From the NCBI GenBank assembly GCA_033439295.1, contig JAVTLE010000023.1, forward strand, positions 3,074,530 through 3,138,529: a DNA stretch of 64,000 nt, given 5' to 3'. The DNA is from Deuterostichococcus epilithicus. Taxonomy: Eukaryota; Chlorophyta; Trebouxiophyceae; Prasiolales; Stichococcaceae. The notes below the pieces were generated by a model. It was not told where the DNA came from and searched no databases. It saw only the letters and a list, made by a program, of their open reading frames with translations. Positions 1 to 12,500 of the stretch are shown here, piece after piece; position 1 is the stretch's first letter; each line of letters starts with the position of its first letter. The position numbers and the translations under genes were made by a program.

Positions 1-3000
1 TCCTGGCCTGGCGGCGCGACCTCGCCAAGTGCGACTCGGTGTGATGGGTGCATGTGCTGCTAGCGGGGAGCACAGAGTACAGAGCAGGGGTGCTGTTCTG
101 GGTCCTGGCTCCCAGATTTGCCAACTGAGGGGAAACTGGATGTGCCAGCCATGCCGCTTGCCAATATTTGGACGCACACAGCCTTCAGGCGACAACTCCG
201 ACGTCGATCAACTGACACTCGTCCAGGCTGGAGGAGGACGAGCGGCTGGTGCTGACGCCCTTCGAGAAGAACCTGGAGGTGTGGCGCCAGCTGTGGCGGG
301 TCCTCGAGCGCTCCGACGTCATCGTGCAGGTGCGGCGTCCTTGCTTGTAACACTTCGCATACTCGATGACCCAATGCATGCCACGTGTCCCCAGCAGAGC
401 AAGCCTGCAGCTTGTGTGCGACGTGAACACGTCAGACTGACCCAGTCAAACGTTGCACAGGTCATCGATGCGCGGGACCCGTTGACCTACCGGTCGTCGG
501 ACCTGGAGAACTACGCGCGCGACATCTCCCGCCACAAGGGCTCCATGATGCTCCTCAACAAGTCGGACCTGCTGCCCGAGGTGCGCGCGCAGCCGCCAGC
601 CGGACCCGCTGTGTGGTGGCGGTGTCTGGCTCGTATGTGGCGCACAGGCTGACGCTGGGAGGCTTCTTCGGCGTGTCAGCCGTCAACAGAGCGTTCCATT
701 ACAGACCGCGCTACATCTGCTGCCATGCCTTTGTAAGTTTCGCCCCTGCCCAACTCGACAGCGTGGCCACTCCGGACCTGAGCCCATTGCCCGCCCCGGC
801 GCACTCACCGCTCACCGCCTGAGCAGACTGCCTTGACGGCCGGGGCCTGCCCCTCTAGTCCCAAACCGAGCTTGCCCAACTCCAAACCTGTAGCGCTTGC
901 CTGCTCCGATGCAGTCGGCGCGCGTCGCCTGGGCCGATTACTTTGATGGTCAGGGCGTGTCTTACGTCTTCTGGTCCGCCAAGCTTGCGGCGCTCGCGGC
1001 TGACGATGAGACAGGTGCCGGCGCCGGTCTTGCACTGTCAGACCGACCATGCCTCTCATACCAGCAGCTGCCGCATGCGATTCCCAGATACGAAACTTGT
1101 TGCAAGCCGACGTGCAGCCTGTCAATGCTGAGCCTCACTGCCTCTGATCGGCCTCCACAAAGCCTTCTGCTGTTGCACAGCCGCCACCTGATGCCGGATG
1201 TACCTGAGCGCCGACCCCAGCTCGTGCAGCATGCAAAACCACCTGCGATGGCGCAAGCAGCTTCAAGACCCCTGCCCGATGTGGTGTGCTGCAGATGAGG
1301 TGGCTTTGTTGAACCAGTCGTGCAAGGACGAGCGGGTACGGCTGCTGACATGCGAGCAGCTACTGGACATCTTCCATGCCAAGGCGCAGGCTGCCGTCGC
1401 CAGTGCGACCTCCACCTCTGGCAGCGAGGTGTGCCGTCATGCCTGCCTGTATTCCTTGTCCGTCAGTCCGGGCATCTCTTGCCCTTGCAAACACGTGATT
1501 GATGCAAAGACGCAGCCCTGCTCATGAGTTGCAGAGTGATATCGTGTATGCGTCTGATCCACTGATCCAGGCTTATGCATCAACCCATCAGGACAGCCAG
1601 CAGGAGCGGCAGCGGCTCGTGGTGGGCCTCACCGGGTACCCTAACGTCGGCAAGAGTTCCACCATCAACGCGCTTTTTGGTGGGGCTCTTGATTGCTTTG
1701 CAAGACTCCATCATGTGCGGCAGTAACTCCTCATGCCTTGTGCCGTGGTTGCCCTGTGCTGCGCTTTGTGGGCCATTGCTGTCACTGTGGACTTCAGGCA
1801 TACCACTCATAGGAGCATCTTGAGATTTCGGTTACGTCACCTTGCTTGGAGCTAATCGATGTGCCTCTGCACACTGCAGGCTCCAAAAAGACGTCGGTGG
1901 CGGCGACGCCCGGCAAAACGAAGCACTTCCAGACGCTGATCGTCAGCGACCGCCTGCTGCTGTGTGATTGCCCCGGCCTGGTGCTGCCCAAGTATGCCAA
2001 CTCCAAGGCCGAGATGGTGGCAGCAGGTGCTCGCCGCAGGAATTTTCCTCAAGATCCTTCCCAAATTCTTTCACTTTCAGTCTTCTGCACTTTGCGCGTC
2101 AAGAATTTCGCTGCAGGCAGCCCAACTGGCCCTGCCACGGGCTTGGACGCTGCCCCAGGTGTGGACTGCGCCCTTTGCGGCCTCATCTCGCAGCTGCTGT
2201 AGCTAACCGGACGCGGCGCTCAAAATGTGCCGTCCTTGTCTCCGCGGCGCAGGTGTCATCCCCATCGACCGGCTGACGGACGTGCAGGCGCCCATCACGG
2301 TGGTGCTGCAGCAGGCGGGTGTCCGCCAGATCGAGCGCGTGTACAACATCAGCGTGCCCGGCAGCGCCAAGCGGTGCGCGTCGCTCGCCCGCACGTTCCG
2401 CTGCAGCCAGTCCCGGGGCGAACGCTTCGAAACTGGCCTTGTTGACGAACATCATAAGAACTGTGTCAGCTTTGGCTTGGGCTGTGTCGGGAGACAGCTG
2501 AGTTCTTGGATTGCTGACGCTGGCGCTGCTGCTGACCCCCGACAGGATGCCTTCGGCGTCCCAGATGCTGGCGTCGCTGGCGTCCGCCCGCGGCTGGACC
2601 ACCGGCGCCGGGCTGCCGGACGAGGCCCGCGCGGGGCGGCAGGTCCTCAAGGACTTTTGCGACGGCAAGCTAGTGTCCTTCTGCCTGCCGCCGGGCACCC
2701 CGCCCGTCGCCGGCGTGCTGCCCGGCGTCTCGGCGCCGCTGCCGGGCACCAACCGACGGGTCGCCATGGCGGACGCGCCCGCAGACGCGCCCCCAACTGG
2801 CGGAGCACCGGCCGCGGACGCCGCGGTGGGCTGCACCACGGACACTGCGGCTGCCAGTGGCGGCGGCGGCGATGGAGGCGCCGCGGCGCCGGCAGGCCAG
2901 CAGCAGGCGCCGCCCAGCACGGACGCTGCGGCGGCGNCGGGCCCGGGCGCCTACAGCAGCGCAGCGGCGGCGGCAGCGGCCGCGCCGCAAGGCTTCCTGC

Positions 3001-3345
3001 CGGAGGACGACGAGGAGATCTCGGAAGCTGATCTGGCGCTCATGCAGGCAAGTCCTTCAGACGAGATTTATTAGAATATCCGTCCGAGCGAGGCACTGCG
3101 CCGCAGACGCTGCACGCACTGCAGGCAGACGAGGCACGGACAGGTGCAGTATATCCGACTTGCTGTCCCAGGCGCATCCTTTTGGAACTACAAGACTGAG
3201 CTCATCGCCGCACATGCAGGAGCTGGACCTAGAGGGCGGAGGAGATGGCGGCAGGCACGGCAGCAAGCCGCAACGGGCTTCGCACAAGTTCCACGGCAAG
3301 GGCTCCCGCCGCAGGATGGCCGCCGTGGTGTCTGGTGTCGCATGA
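1..3345 (+). CDS. LSG1: Large-subunit GTPase LSG1, 5'-partial
   Basis: LSG1 is a cytoplasmic GTPase that releases the export adaptor NMD3 from pre-60S ribosomes (family knowledge). Exons read: ..-40, 227-329, 461-580, 915-1014, 1295-1428, 1535-1679, 1880-2026, 2253-2373, 2546-3047, 3220-3345; codon phases join throughout. The GTPase motifs are in the circularly permuted order of this family: G4 NKSD at the end of exon 461-580, then G1 GYPNVGKSS in 1535-1679, then G3 DCPG in 1880-2026. The preceding FEKNLEVWRQLWRVLERSD stretch is typical of LSG1. The 2546-3047 exon continues into an Ala/Gly/Pro-rich region with one ambiguous base at 2937 (frame kept), then an acidic stretch; the last exon is basic. 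The final intron begins with GC. The N-terminus lies before the window. Very sure of the family. Confidence 0.93.
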
Positions 3346-3504
3346 ACGAGTTGACGACATGTGCCTCAGACGGACCGCTTCTCAGCGTATTGTTGAAGAA
3401 CGTGTTCAGTATACAGCAGCGGACATAGAGTCTTGTCGGCAAGTCTCCTCTCGGCTACAGGAATGCAACGGCAGTGGCTGTCCCTATCGTGCCCAGCCGG
3501 GATA

Positions 3505-5390
3505 TCAATTTGCCTTTCTTAGCAGGGTTTCAATGCCGTCAGAGGGGGTCCACCGCTTGACCTTCCGCTCGTCGATCTGCACAGCAAGCGAAGTTCGAAC
3601 AGCTGACGCAACCTTCTCAGCTAGGCCGGCAGCCAACATGCCTCCAGACTGTGCCGAAAGGAAACTTCCAACAGGCTTTTGGCACGAGAGAACTGAACGT
3701 GGACACGGCGGCGTCAAATCCCAGTCTGCACAGTATTTGCCTCGAGCAGCATGCTGCAGCAGTGCCAAACTGGCAGCAGGGGTCAAGCATGGCATGCACA
3801 CCGTCAGGTCTGCCAGGCAGGCAGGCGTCGAGCCGTCCAGGCCCGGCGGCTCCAGGATGGTGGCCAGCAGCAGGGTTTTCCGCACCTGCAGGGAGTGGCA
3901 GACAAGCACCGACATTTGAGCCTAGTCTCCCACAGTGTTCACTGCGCATTTGTGTTTGTTCAGTCGCCATGGATTTGTGTGCCAAACAAGCCACACGAGG
4001 AGCCCACCCGATGCAGTTTCGTGGCAAGTCCTCCGCTGACGGTTGTCGCCAGGCGGGTGAATCAGCGCACCTGCACATTGACGCGGTTGGTGATGCTGAC
4101 CTCCCGCCACTCAATGCTGGCGCCGCCGTTGGGCAGCGCTGACCGCACCAGCACGCAGAACTCGGCGTGCACCTGCAACACCATGGACCGGTCGTTAGCA
4201 ACGCAAGCTGACGCACATGAGGCGATGCCGCGTGGCCACAGCTGGGACCCACCATGCCTTTTCTTCGCAGGCCTGGCAGCCACGCGAAACATGCATGCAA
4301 CACGAAATGTCTTGCAAGACTGCAGCTGTGTGCAGCAGCCCCAAGGCGAACCAAAATATCAGGCGAGGGATGAGGGGTCGCACCTCTGAGCGGTGAGCCC
4401 GGTACATGACGAAGTGCGCGCCAAAGTCCAGGCCTTCCCGCACAAACCAGCCCTGCCGCACCAACAACCACTCATTCCCGCATTACCTGCAGTGGCGATG
4501 GGCGCTGACATGCACAACAATGGCCCAGCAGTCGCTGCGCTGTTGGATGCCATGCCTGAAGACTACTGGCGTTTCACATGTTCAGAGCATGTCATCAGAG
4601 GATGTCATGTTCGTCCATGGTGCACGCTCGAGGCTCTGGAAAACGCTCGTACCTTGCTGCGGTAGTGCAGGCAGCAGGCATATAAATGCGCAAAGCCCAG
4701 CCGCGCGGCTGTGCAAAGCTGCCAGAACGCCTGCACACAGACACAGCAGGGTGGCAACCGAGTCGACTACAGCAGGGAACGCTTGGTAGCCATCTCTGGC
4801 TGCGGTGCTTCCCACACCACTATAGAACTATGACTAGAAAGACTGTCTGAGGACGCGCAACCATCAGGCGTCATATACTTGCTTGGGAAGATATGCACCT
4901 CGATCGACAGCTCCTCCTGCGCCTCGCTGGCGACCTTCAGGCAGCCCAGCGCATGCGACGCGAAGAATGCGTCCTCAAGCGACAGCTGCAGCTGCGGCGG
5001 CCACGGCAGCGCCCGCCGCTGTTGCACCGTAAGCTGCAGCGCCAGCAACGAACCATTGGCACTTGAGGCCAGCGGACGATCCAGGTCTCGGACTAGCGTG
5101 CTCCTCCGCATCGCCTACAAGGTTCTTTCTGTGGGCCATGACGCCTTGCATCGCGCCGTGAGCATGTCAAAACGAACTGCAGGACAGAAGGCGTGAGCAG
5201 AATCGATCCATTCAAACGAGATTCCCGCTCAGACGGTCCAGCATCGTGCCTCTTCCTTGATGAGCGCCGGCTCCGGCTCGCCGACATCGCAGCTCTGAAA
5301 CAGCAGCGCGGTCTCCTGATCCACCGTGACTTTGACAACGTCGCCTACCAGTTGTCCTGCCACTGAGGCTTTGCTTAGATTGATCAGCGC
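3505..5390 (-). CDS. SEN2: tRNA-splicing endonuclease subunit SEN2
   Basis: Catalytic subunit that cuts the 5' splice site of intron-containing pre-tRNAs (family knowledge). Exons in reading order: 5390-5235, 5114-4899, 4730-4653, 4452-4384, 4172-4071, 3885-3802, 3576-3505 with stop TGA. All internal introns are phase 0. Visible landmarks are an N-terminal LVGDVVKVTV block, the LSLEDAFFASHALGCLKV block before the nuclease domain, and the catalytic triad: Tyr in FVMYRAH (4384-4452), His in VHAEFCV (4071-4172) and Lys in VRKTLLLA (3802-3885). The C-terminal DERKVKRWTP matches the plant SEN2 tail. About 258 residues are visible. The first exon and start codon are upstream of 5390 and I could not place them. 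The gene converges with LSG1, with 159 bp between stops. Confidence 0.88.
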
Positions 5391-6506
5391 CTGCGATCAA
5401 CGTTCAATGATTCGTACTCAGAAGTCGGCAAAGACTGAGCTGCAGAGCTTTGGGAAGGGAAGCGATGACCTGCCTGCTGAAGAGGGATGAGAGGTGGACC
5501 CCTGCGCCGCTTACGATTTCCACCGGCGTGGCGTGCCATTTTATTTCACTGACGAGCGATTGCCTGCTTGTGGGTACAGGGTACACACGTGCGATGTTGG
5601 CTGGTGATGCTTGCTCACTGGGAGACTGCTTGAGACTCTGGAAACGGCACGGACATGCAATGTTGCTGGATCGTAGGTCACCGATGCAACTACTGGAACT
5701 ACGGGAAGCACAAGAGTCCGATGAAGTCCTCGTGTGAAGTGTTGCGCATGCTGCTCTGGAGTGAAAACCCCCTGTGTCCAGCATGAATATTCTTCTTGCG
5801 TGCACCAACAGGCGCACAATTTTATGCAGCAAGTTTTTCGAGAGCAAGCAAATCACTGCAGAGAATGAATCTCTTCCTTGTGCTATGGATTAGACAGTCG
5901 AGAACCCGCAACATCTCCGAGCCAGCAAGCCGTCATCGATTGTAACTACTAGATTGATCCGACTGACTTTTTCTTGTCAGTCTGTGCAAGCTCATAGTCG
6001 ATCGGTAACAGGAGCAGAGATCAGGCTTTCAGGCGAGTGCTGTGCTCGAGGCGCCATCCCGATCTGACAACGTGATCGCGATGGAAGGCAGTTGTGCCTG
6101 CGGCGCCAACCGTGGCTGCCATGCTCATGCATGCAGCATTATGCTGTTTTAATGATCGGTTCGAGTGTAGCGGTTCCTATAGATCTCAGACGGTCAGATA
6201 CATGGTGTCGCTGATGCGCTTCAGGGTAGACATCAGGGGCTGGACTGCCACGGCGGTGTTGCTGGCGTTGCGTTTTGCGGCTGTTTCCATCATATTGCGC
6301 ACCCCTCCAGACTGATACCAGCAGCAGGTGTCCTACGGCTGACGGTGAGGCGCATTCTGTCGTCAGACTGAAGCAGGCCGCCTGGCATGACTGGCTGCAG
6401 GGAGAAGCAGCATGTTTGCTTGGCGCTGCATACCATGTGTGTAGTGTGCAATCGAGTGCCACTCGGGTCGTTCATGCCCGCAGCGCACTGAGGGGGCGCC
6501 GCTGGC
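5391..6506. other. Divergent spacer between SEN2 and the ABCG gene
   Basis: About 1.1 kb between two divergent genes. It should hold the missing 5' exon(s) and promoter of SEN2 and the ABCG promoter. Open frames here, such as one on the minus strand at 5404-5856, show no recognisable domain. No RNA gene or clear repeat seen. Confidence 0.5.
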
Positions 6507-9500
6507 ATGATGGCGGGCAGTGACGACGGCACCCCTTTCCTCAGGCGCCTCCAGCAGCGCATGGAGACGTGCGTGCAGCTGCAGCTGCCCAACAGCCTCT
6601 AATCGGCCCCATTCATGTGTGCCAGGCACATGTATGCCGAGCGAGATCCGACAGCGCATCCCCATGCGCAGACATGCCCATGCCCTAGAAAGCCCTAACC
6701 CCTTATCTAAATTTGGCGCAACAGGGTGGGCATCGAGCCCGTCCACGTCGAAGTGCGGTGGCAAGGGCTGAGTTGCACACAGCGCATTGATGGCCGGAGG
6801 GCCCCGTCTCTGCCCAACGCATTCTGGGCATCGCTGCAGGTCTGCTGCGCGTCTGCAACCTGCGACATCGCTCTGGTGCCTGCTTGCTGACCGCAGCGCC
6901 AGCGTGTGGTTTCACTCGGGAGAATGGCTCGACGTTTGCATGTTCACTGTCCTCCGCAGACTCTGCTGCACTGGGCCGGGCTCACCAGCCCGCAGACGTC
7001 CACTGTCCTCAACAGAGTCTGCGGCATCTTGAAGCCGGTACAAATTCTCCTGCCTTTGCCCCCTCACTTCGCTTCACTGGCTCACTGTGCTGGCAGTCGC
7101 TGCACACTGCAAGCGCTGCATCGTAACTACCTAGCCGATCGCATGACACAGCCATGTGACATTTACACTGCAGGGCCGCTTCACGCTGCTGCTGGGACCG
7201 CCGGGCAGCGGCAAGTCCACGCTGCTGAAGGCGCTGAGCGACGAGCCGCTGGCGGACTCGATGCATCTGAGTGCATCTCATATCACTTACAATGGGCACG
7301 CGTGAGCATGTCGATCTGGCTCACCGCTCACTCAGGCGGTGATGTCGTGTGACTCGAAGCTGCTGAATGATGCAACACTGCTGTGAAATGTTCTGCCGAC
7401 ATGACTGCATGTTAAGCCGCTGCAGCCCTGCCCTGATGCACTGCTCCAATCTGCATGGAGCTCCCCTGCTGCTCCCAGGCTGGACGAATTTGTGACGCAG
7501 CGCACCAGCTCGTACGTCGGTCGGCGGGACACCCACTTTGCGGAGCTCACGGTGGGGTCCCTGGTTTGCCTGATGCACGCTTCTTGCACGAGGGAGGCGA
7601 GTGCATCAGGCAGGGCTGGGGTCAGCCGACTTCGTCGACTGGTCGACTGGTCGACTTCGTGGCGGCGCACACGATCTGCAGCGGGGGGTTTCTACAAACA
7701 GCCCCAGCTCTGCACCTTCTTCCCATAGCACCGCCGCATGTGCAGGTGCGGGAGACGCTGGACTTTGCGGCGCGGGTGCAGGGCACAGGTCACAAGGAGG
7801 CTGAGCTGTGCGAGTTCAGGCGCCGCGAGGCGGCCGCCCCCGTCCAGCCCGACCCCGAGATCGAGGCCTTCATGGACGTGCGCGCATGCCGTGTGCATTC
7901 ATTAGACACATGTCAAGATACACTGAAGAATTGAAGGATTTCCACATGCCCGCCGGCATCAAGTCCGTTGCTGAGATCTGAATGTTTTCCGTTGGTTTTC
8001 CGTTAGTGCTGTGAATTGGCAAGACATGGCATTCAGAAGCCTGCTGGCGGTCTGTCTCAGCCTAGCGTGCAACTTTTCCTCTGGCAGCCCCTAAGACCAG
8101 CTCTGATGAGCGGTCGCTCTGCCGCCTGCAGGCGGCAGCGCGTCAGGGCAGCCGCAGCAGGGTGGTCACGCAGCTCACCATGCGGCTGCTGGGCCTTGAG
8201 CCAGTCGCCGACTCCGCTGTTGGCAGCGAGGCGGTGCCGGGCATCAGCAGCAGTCAGAAGCGGCAGACCACAACTGGTACCCCAAGCTTGTTCGTAGACT
8301 TACCATGATCTTGCTCCTACCCACACCTGGAGCTCTTCCCTGCAACATGGAGCTGCAGCATTGTTTAGGGGTTCGCATTCGTGCTTGAGCTGACGTTGCA
8401 CAGCACTATTGCAGCGGAGATGATCGTGGGACCCAAAACCACGCTTTTCATGGTGAGCCGCCTGCCACATGCTTGACGAAAAGTTCATGCGAAGTCTGTG
8501 GGTTGCGGGGCCGCCTGCCACATGCTCGACGATCAGTTCATGTGAAGTCTGTTGGCCGCTGCATTATCTTATAGTTCAAAAGTATAGCTTTCAACGCAGC
8601 CCTGACGACATTTGGCAGCCCAATTTTGCAGGATGACATCTCCACAGGGCTGGACGCAAGTACCACGCTGCAGGTGATGCGCACACTTGCCGACTTCTGC
8701 CACCTACGCAGCGCAACCATTTTGCTGGCGCTGCTGCAGCCCCTGCCCGAGGTGCGCATTCCGTCTGCTGCTGCGCTGCAACCTCCATGGAGCAGAGCAA
8801 TCAGCTCTGCATCCTGTTTGCATGGACGTCTGTTGAGGGTTGCAACTCTCCAGGTTTGGTGTCTGCTTTGCTCCCAGGTGTACGAGCTGTTTGATGACGT
8901 CCTACTGCTTTCGGAGGGCGAGGTCGTCTTCCATGGCCCCCGGGAGGAGGTGTGTCACCTTGCATGTTCCATGCTTCCCTGTTGACTGTTCAACTTGTCG
9001 GCCTATCGAAAGGCCGTGGATCACATGAGGGAAGCATCTCGGACACGCAGGTGCTGCCGTTCTTCGCAGCCGTGGGCCTGCGCCCGCAGCCGGGGGAGGC
9101 CGCCGCAGACTTCCTGCAGGAGGTGACCTGCTGCGGCAGCCAGGACCGCTACCGCGGTGACGCCGCCCAGCCGCACCGCTACGCCTCTGCCTCCGAGCTG
9201 GCGGCAGCGTTTTGGAAGACGCCCACCGCTCAGCGCATGGCGGCGGCACTGGACATGCCCTACGACCGCGCCAGCTCTCCCAAGGGCGCCCTGGTATTTC
9301 CAAAGCCCTGACTGCACCTAACGCATTCGTGCAGCCCCTGCTGCAGTGAGTACAACGTGTGGGCTGACGGCAGCAGTGACAGTTATATACCGCGACGGGA
9401 GAGTGGTGGGCCTCTTGGAGACCTCTTCCAAGGCGTAGTACACTTGCATGTCACTGTAAAAGATAAGGTTTCATGATAATTGCTGCAGGTCCGCCAGATG

Positions 9501-12500
9501 TATGGGCTACGGGCTCACGGGCTGCTAAAGGCGACGCTCGCCCGGGAGTTTCTGCTGTTACAACGCAATGTCCCCATGTACACTATGAGGTGAGCCTGTG
9601 GCTCGACGTCTGTTCAAGGCACAACAGTCTGCCATCCGGCTGTGTGTGCACAGTCGTGAAAGGTGACGCAGTGGCTCCGCCAGCTCTGCTGCTGAAAATT
9701 GGCGAGGCATTCCCAGAAAACCTGTGCAATCGTGTGTGTGCAGGCTGCTCCAGGTGCGACCATGTGCGGTTTACAAGCGCCGATGTGATGCGCGCTCACG
9801 AGGAGTGAGAGTTGCTTGACCTTGGCCTTTCAGTAACGCTGTGCTCTGCCACTCTGCAGGTGTTTGCTTTTGCTTTTTTAACGAGGTAAGAGGCGACGTG
9901 CCTGGTCAAAAGCTCTCGGATGAAGCCACACAGCTGTGTCTGTTTAGAGAGGTCATTGTGTCATCCGCTGACCCAGTCTTGCACTGTCAATGCAGCGCGC
10001 TGTTCTTTCGAACCACCCTGCATGCAGAAAGTGGACCGCAGGGAATGGACCAAGCCAACTACTATTTTGGCGTGAGATCCTCTCGCCAATGAGCTCTCCA
10101 TGCCACTGCACGAGCGTCCGACGAGCGTGACAGTGACGTAGCCACCATCTGTCTTTTGCTGATCACAGGTGCTCGCCTTCTCGCCGGCAGCCATGATCTT
10201 CTGCAACTGGTGCACTTGCCGAGGCTGATTCAGTGGCTCGGCAAGATTCAGTGACTCAAATGTACCCATCAATTAGTGGCGCCCACAGCTGCCGTCATGC
10301 AGGTCACCATCGCGCGCCTGTGTGGTGCCAACCCTTGCGATGCGCTGCTCACAGGGGGGAGGCGCAGTTGATGGTGGAGAGACTGCCACTACTTTACAAA
10401 CAGCGTGCGCGGAACGGCCATGGAAGATTTCGTGCCTCTGATCTCTACAGTGTATGCACCACAGCGTCGCGGTCGGACCTACAACAGTGCAGCATCCGAG
10501 AGGGTGTTTAATTGTGACATCGCGAGGCACGTTCAACGAATGTGGTACAGTATTCACACAATGCAGGCGACCTCAAGTTTTACCCGGCATGGGCCTTTGC
10601 GGTGCCGATGATACTGCTGACCCTCCTGCAAGGCATCGTCGAGTCTTGTTTGTGGTCCTGCATGGTCTACTGGGTGCGCTGCACTCAACATCATGCTGTG
10701 ATTTTGCAGCTTTTGTGTGCTTGCATGTGTGTTTTCCCGCAGACGGCCTGCCGCAGCGTGTGGTTGAGATACTACGCACACACGCTTGCTGACTGCCAAT
10801 GTCATCCCTCAATGCAACAGATAGTGGGCCTGCAACCGTCAGCTGCTGGCTTCTTCACCTTCTGGTAGGCGATTTGTTCTGCAGCCACATGCCTTGCCAC
10901 CGCGACATGCTGTGCACCAGCGCCGCTGAACATCACGATCACGACTCAAGACTCACACTCAGGCCCTGGGCATGCAGGCTGGTCAACTTCGTCATGTACC
11001 AGTTTGCAGTGCGTCACTATAAGACTCTCGTTGGCAGTGGGGGAGGGTCGCATGACGGTTGCCGCTAGGGTCGAGGGCCGAGCAGGCTTTGAGTGAACCA
11101 GGCTGAGAACTGTGCACTGTGTCCGCAGGTCGCTCTATTTCGCATGGTGCGTCACACATGCTGCACATTCTCCGGAAGATGCAAGTCAACCACCCTGCCA
11201 GCTGGCGGTGAGTGTTGATGCCATTTGCATCCCAATGGAAGGCTGATCCCGATTGCGCCATGCAGATGGGCGCACTGTTCAGGACGTCAATCTCGACAAA
11301 CGCTGCCACGTGCGTCATTTTGCTGATGTTGGCATGTTGCAGGGTCTTGTCCCTCACCGCGTCAGCCAGTGCCCGCAAAAAAGCACATTCCAAGTATGTG
11401 GTTGCCTCATCACCTGTAAATTTTGTGTGCTTCGCAGTGTGGTCGTGATATTCTTCATACTGATCAATGGTGTCGACTCCGCACGCCTGCCAATATCGCC
11501 GCAGCTGCCCCTTCCCCGTGCGCATCGGCTCGGCCAATGATCTGACCGGTGGCCGCATGCACATCTTCGTTAGTCAACTGCCTTCGCTCATTGGCAATGC
11601 TGACTGATGCACCTGTTGTCTGATGCTGGTGTTGCGTCACCGCGCAGCGGGCTTTGAGGGCGCCACTGTGAATGTCCACTGGTGGTGGCGCGTGTGAGTC
11701 TTTGCACATCTACCACGAAAAGACGATTGTACTCCCAGCTGGCATGCTGAGCCGCCTTTGAGCTGTCTGTGCATGCCACGTGCTCGCTGCAGCTGTTGGC
11801 TGGTTTGCTGAACTCTATCTCATGTGCCTACAGGTTCTACTTTGTGTCTCCCCTGGCATGGGCGCAGCATGCCCTGGCGCTCAACGAGTACAGGCGCGTG
11901 ACCGGAGCCTCAACAGGAAGATCGAATGTGCTTCCTTGAAGAGCACCCTGCCGCCAGCTCTGCCGCGACTGCCCACGAGCCTCGACACGTCCTACTCCCT
12001 GCCACCCTCCAAGCCCACAGACTTCACCCTGTGCAGGGCTGGGCGGTGGGCAGCGCAACCGAGCCCGCTGCCGCAGTACAGCGTCACCACGCTGCTGCTG
12101 TGGCAGCACGCGCTGGACCGTGCTGAGGTGTGGACCTCTGCTTCAATCAGCACTCCTGCCCGCTGAAAACAGGCCCGAACCTGGGAAGTGACGTTGGAGT
12201 GTGTGCTGCATTTGTGTGAATGCCCACTGCTGAACAATGGGATGTGATGATGATACCTGCGTGTGTGTGCTCTCCGCCAACCAGTGGGACGTACCGATGT
12301 TTTCATTGCACAGGTGTGGATCTGGGCAGGCGTTGCCTTCATCGCCGGTGCCGCCGTGGTCGTCAGCGCCGCCACCATCCTGTGCCTGACCTTCCTGAAA
12401 CGTGACACCTGGCCAGCGGCCGAGCACCGTCTGCTCTGCCTGCGTGCATGACACGAGGCAGCAGCCCCGGACCCCCATCTCACATGCCGCTGTCGCCTGT

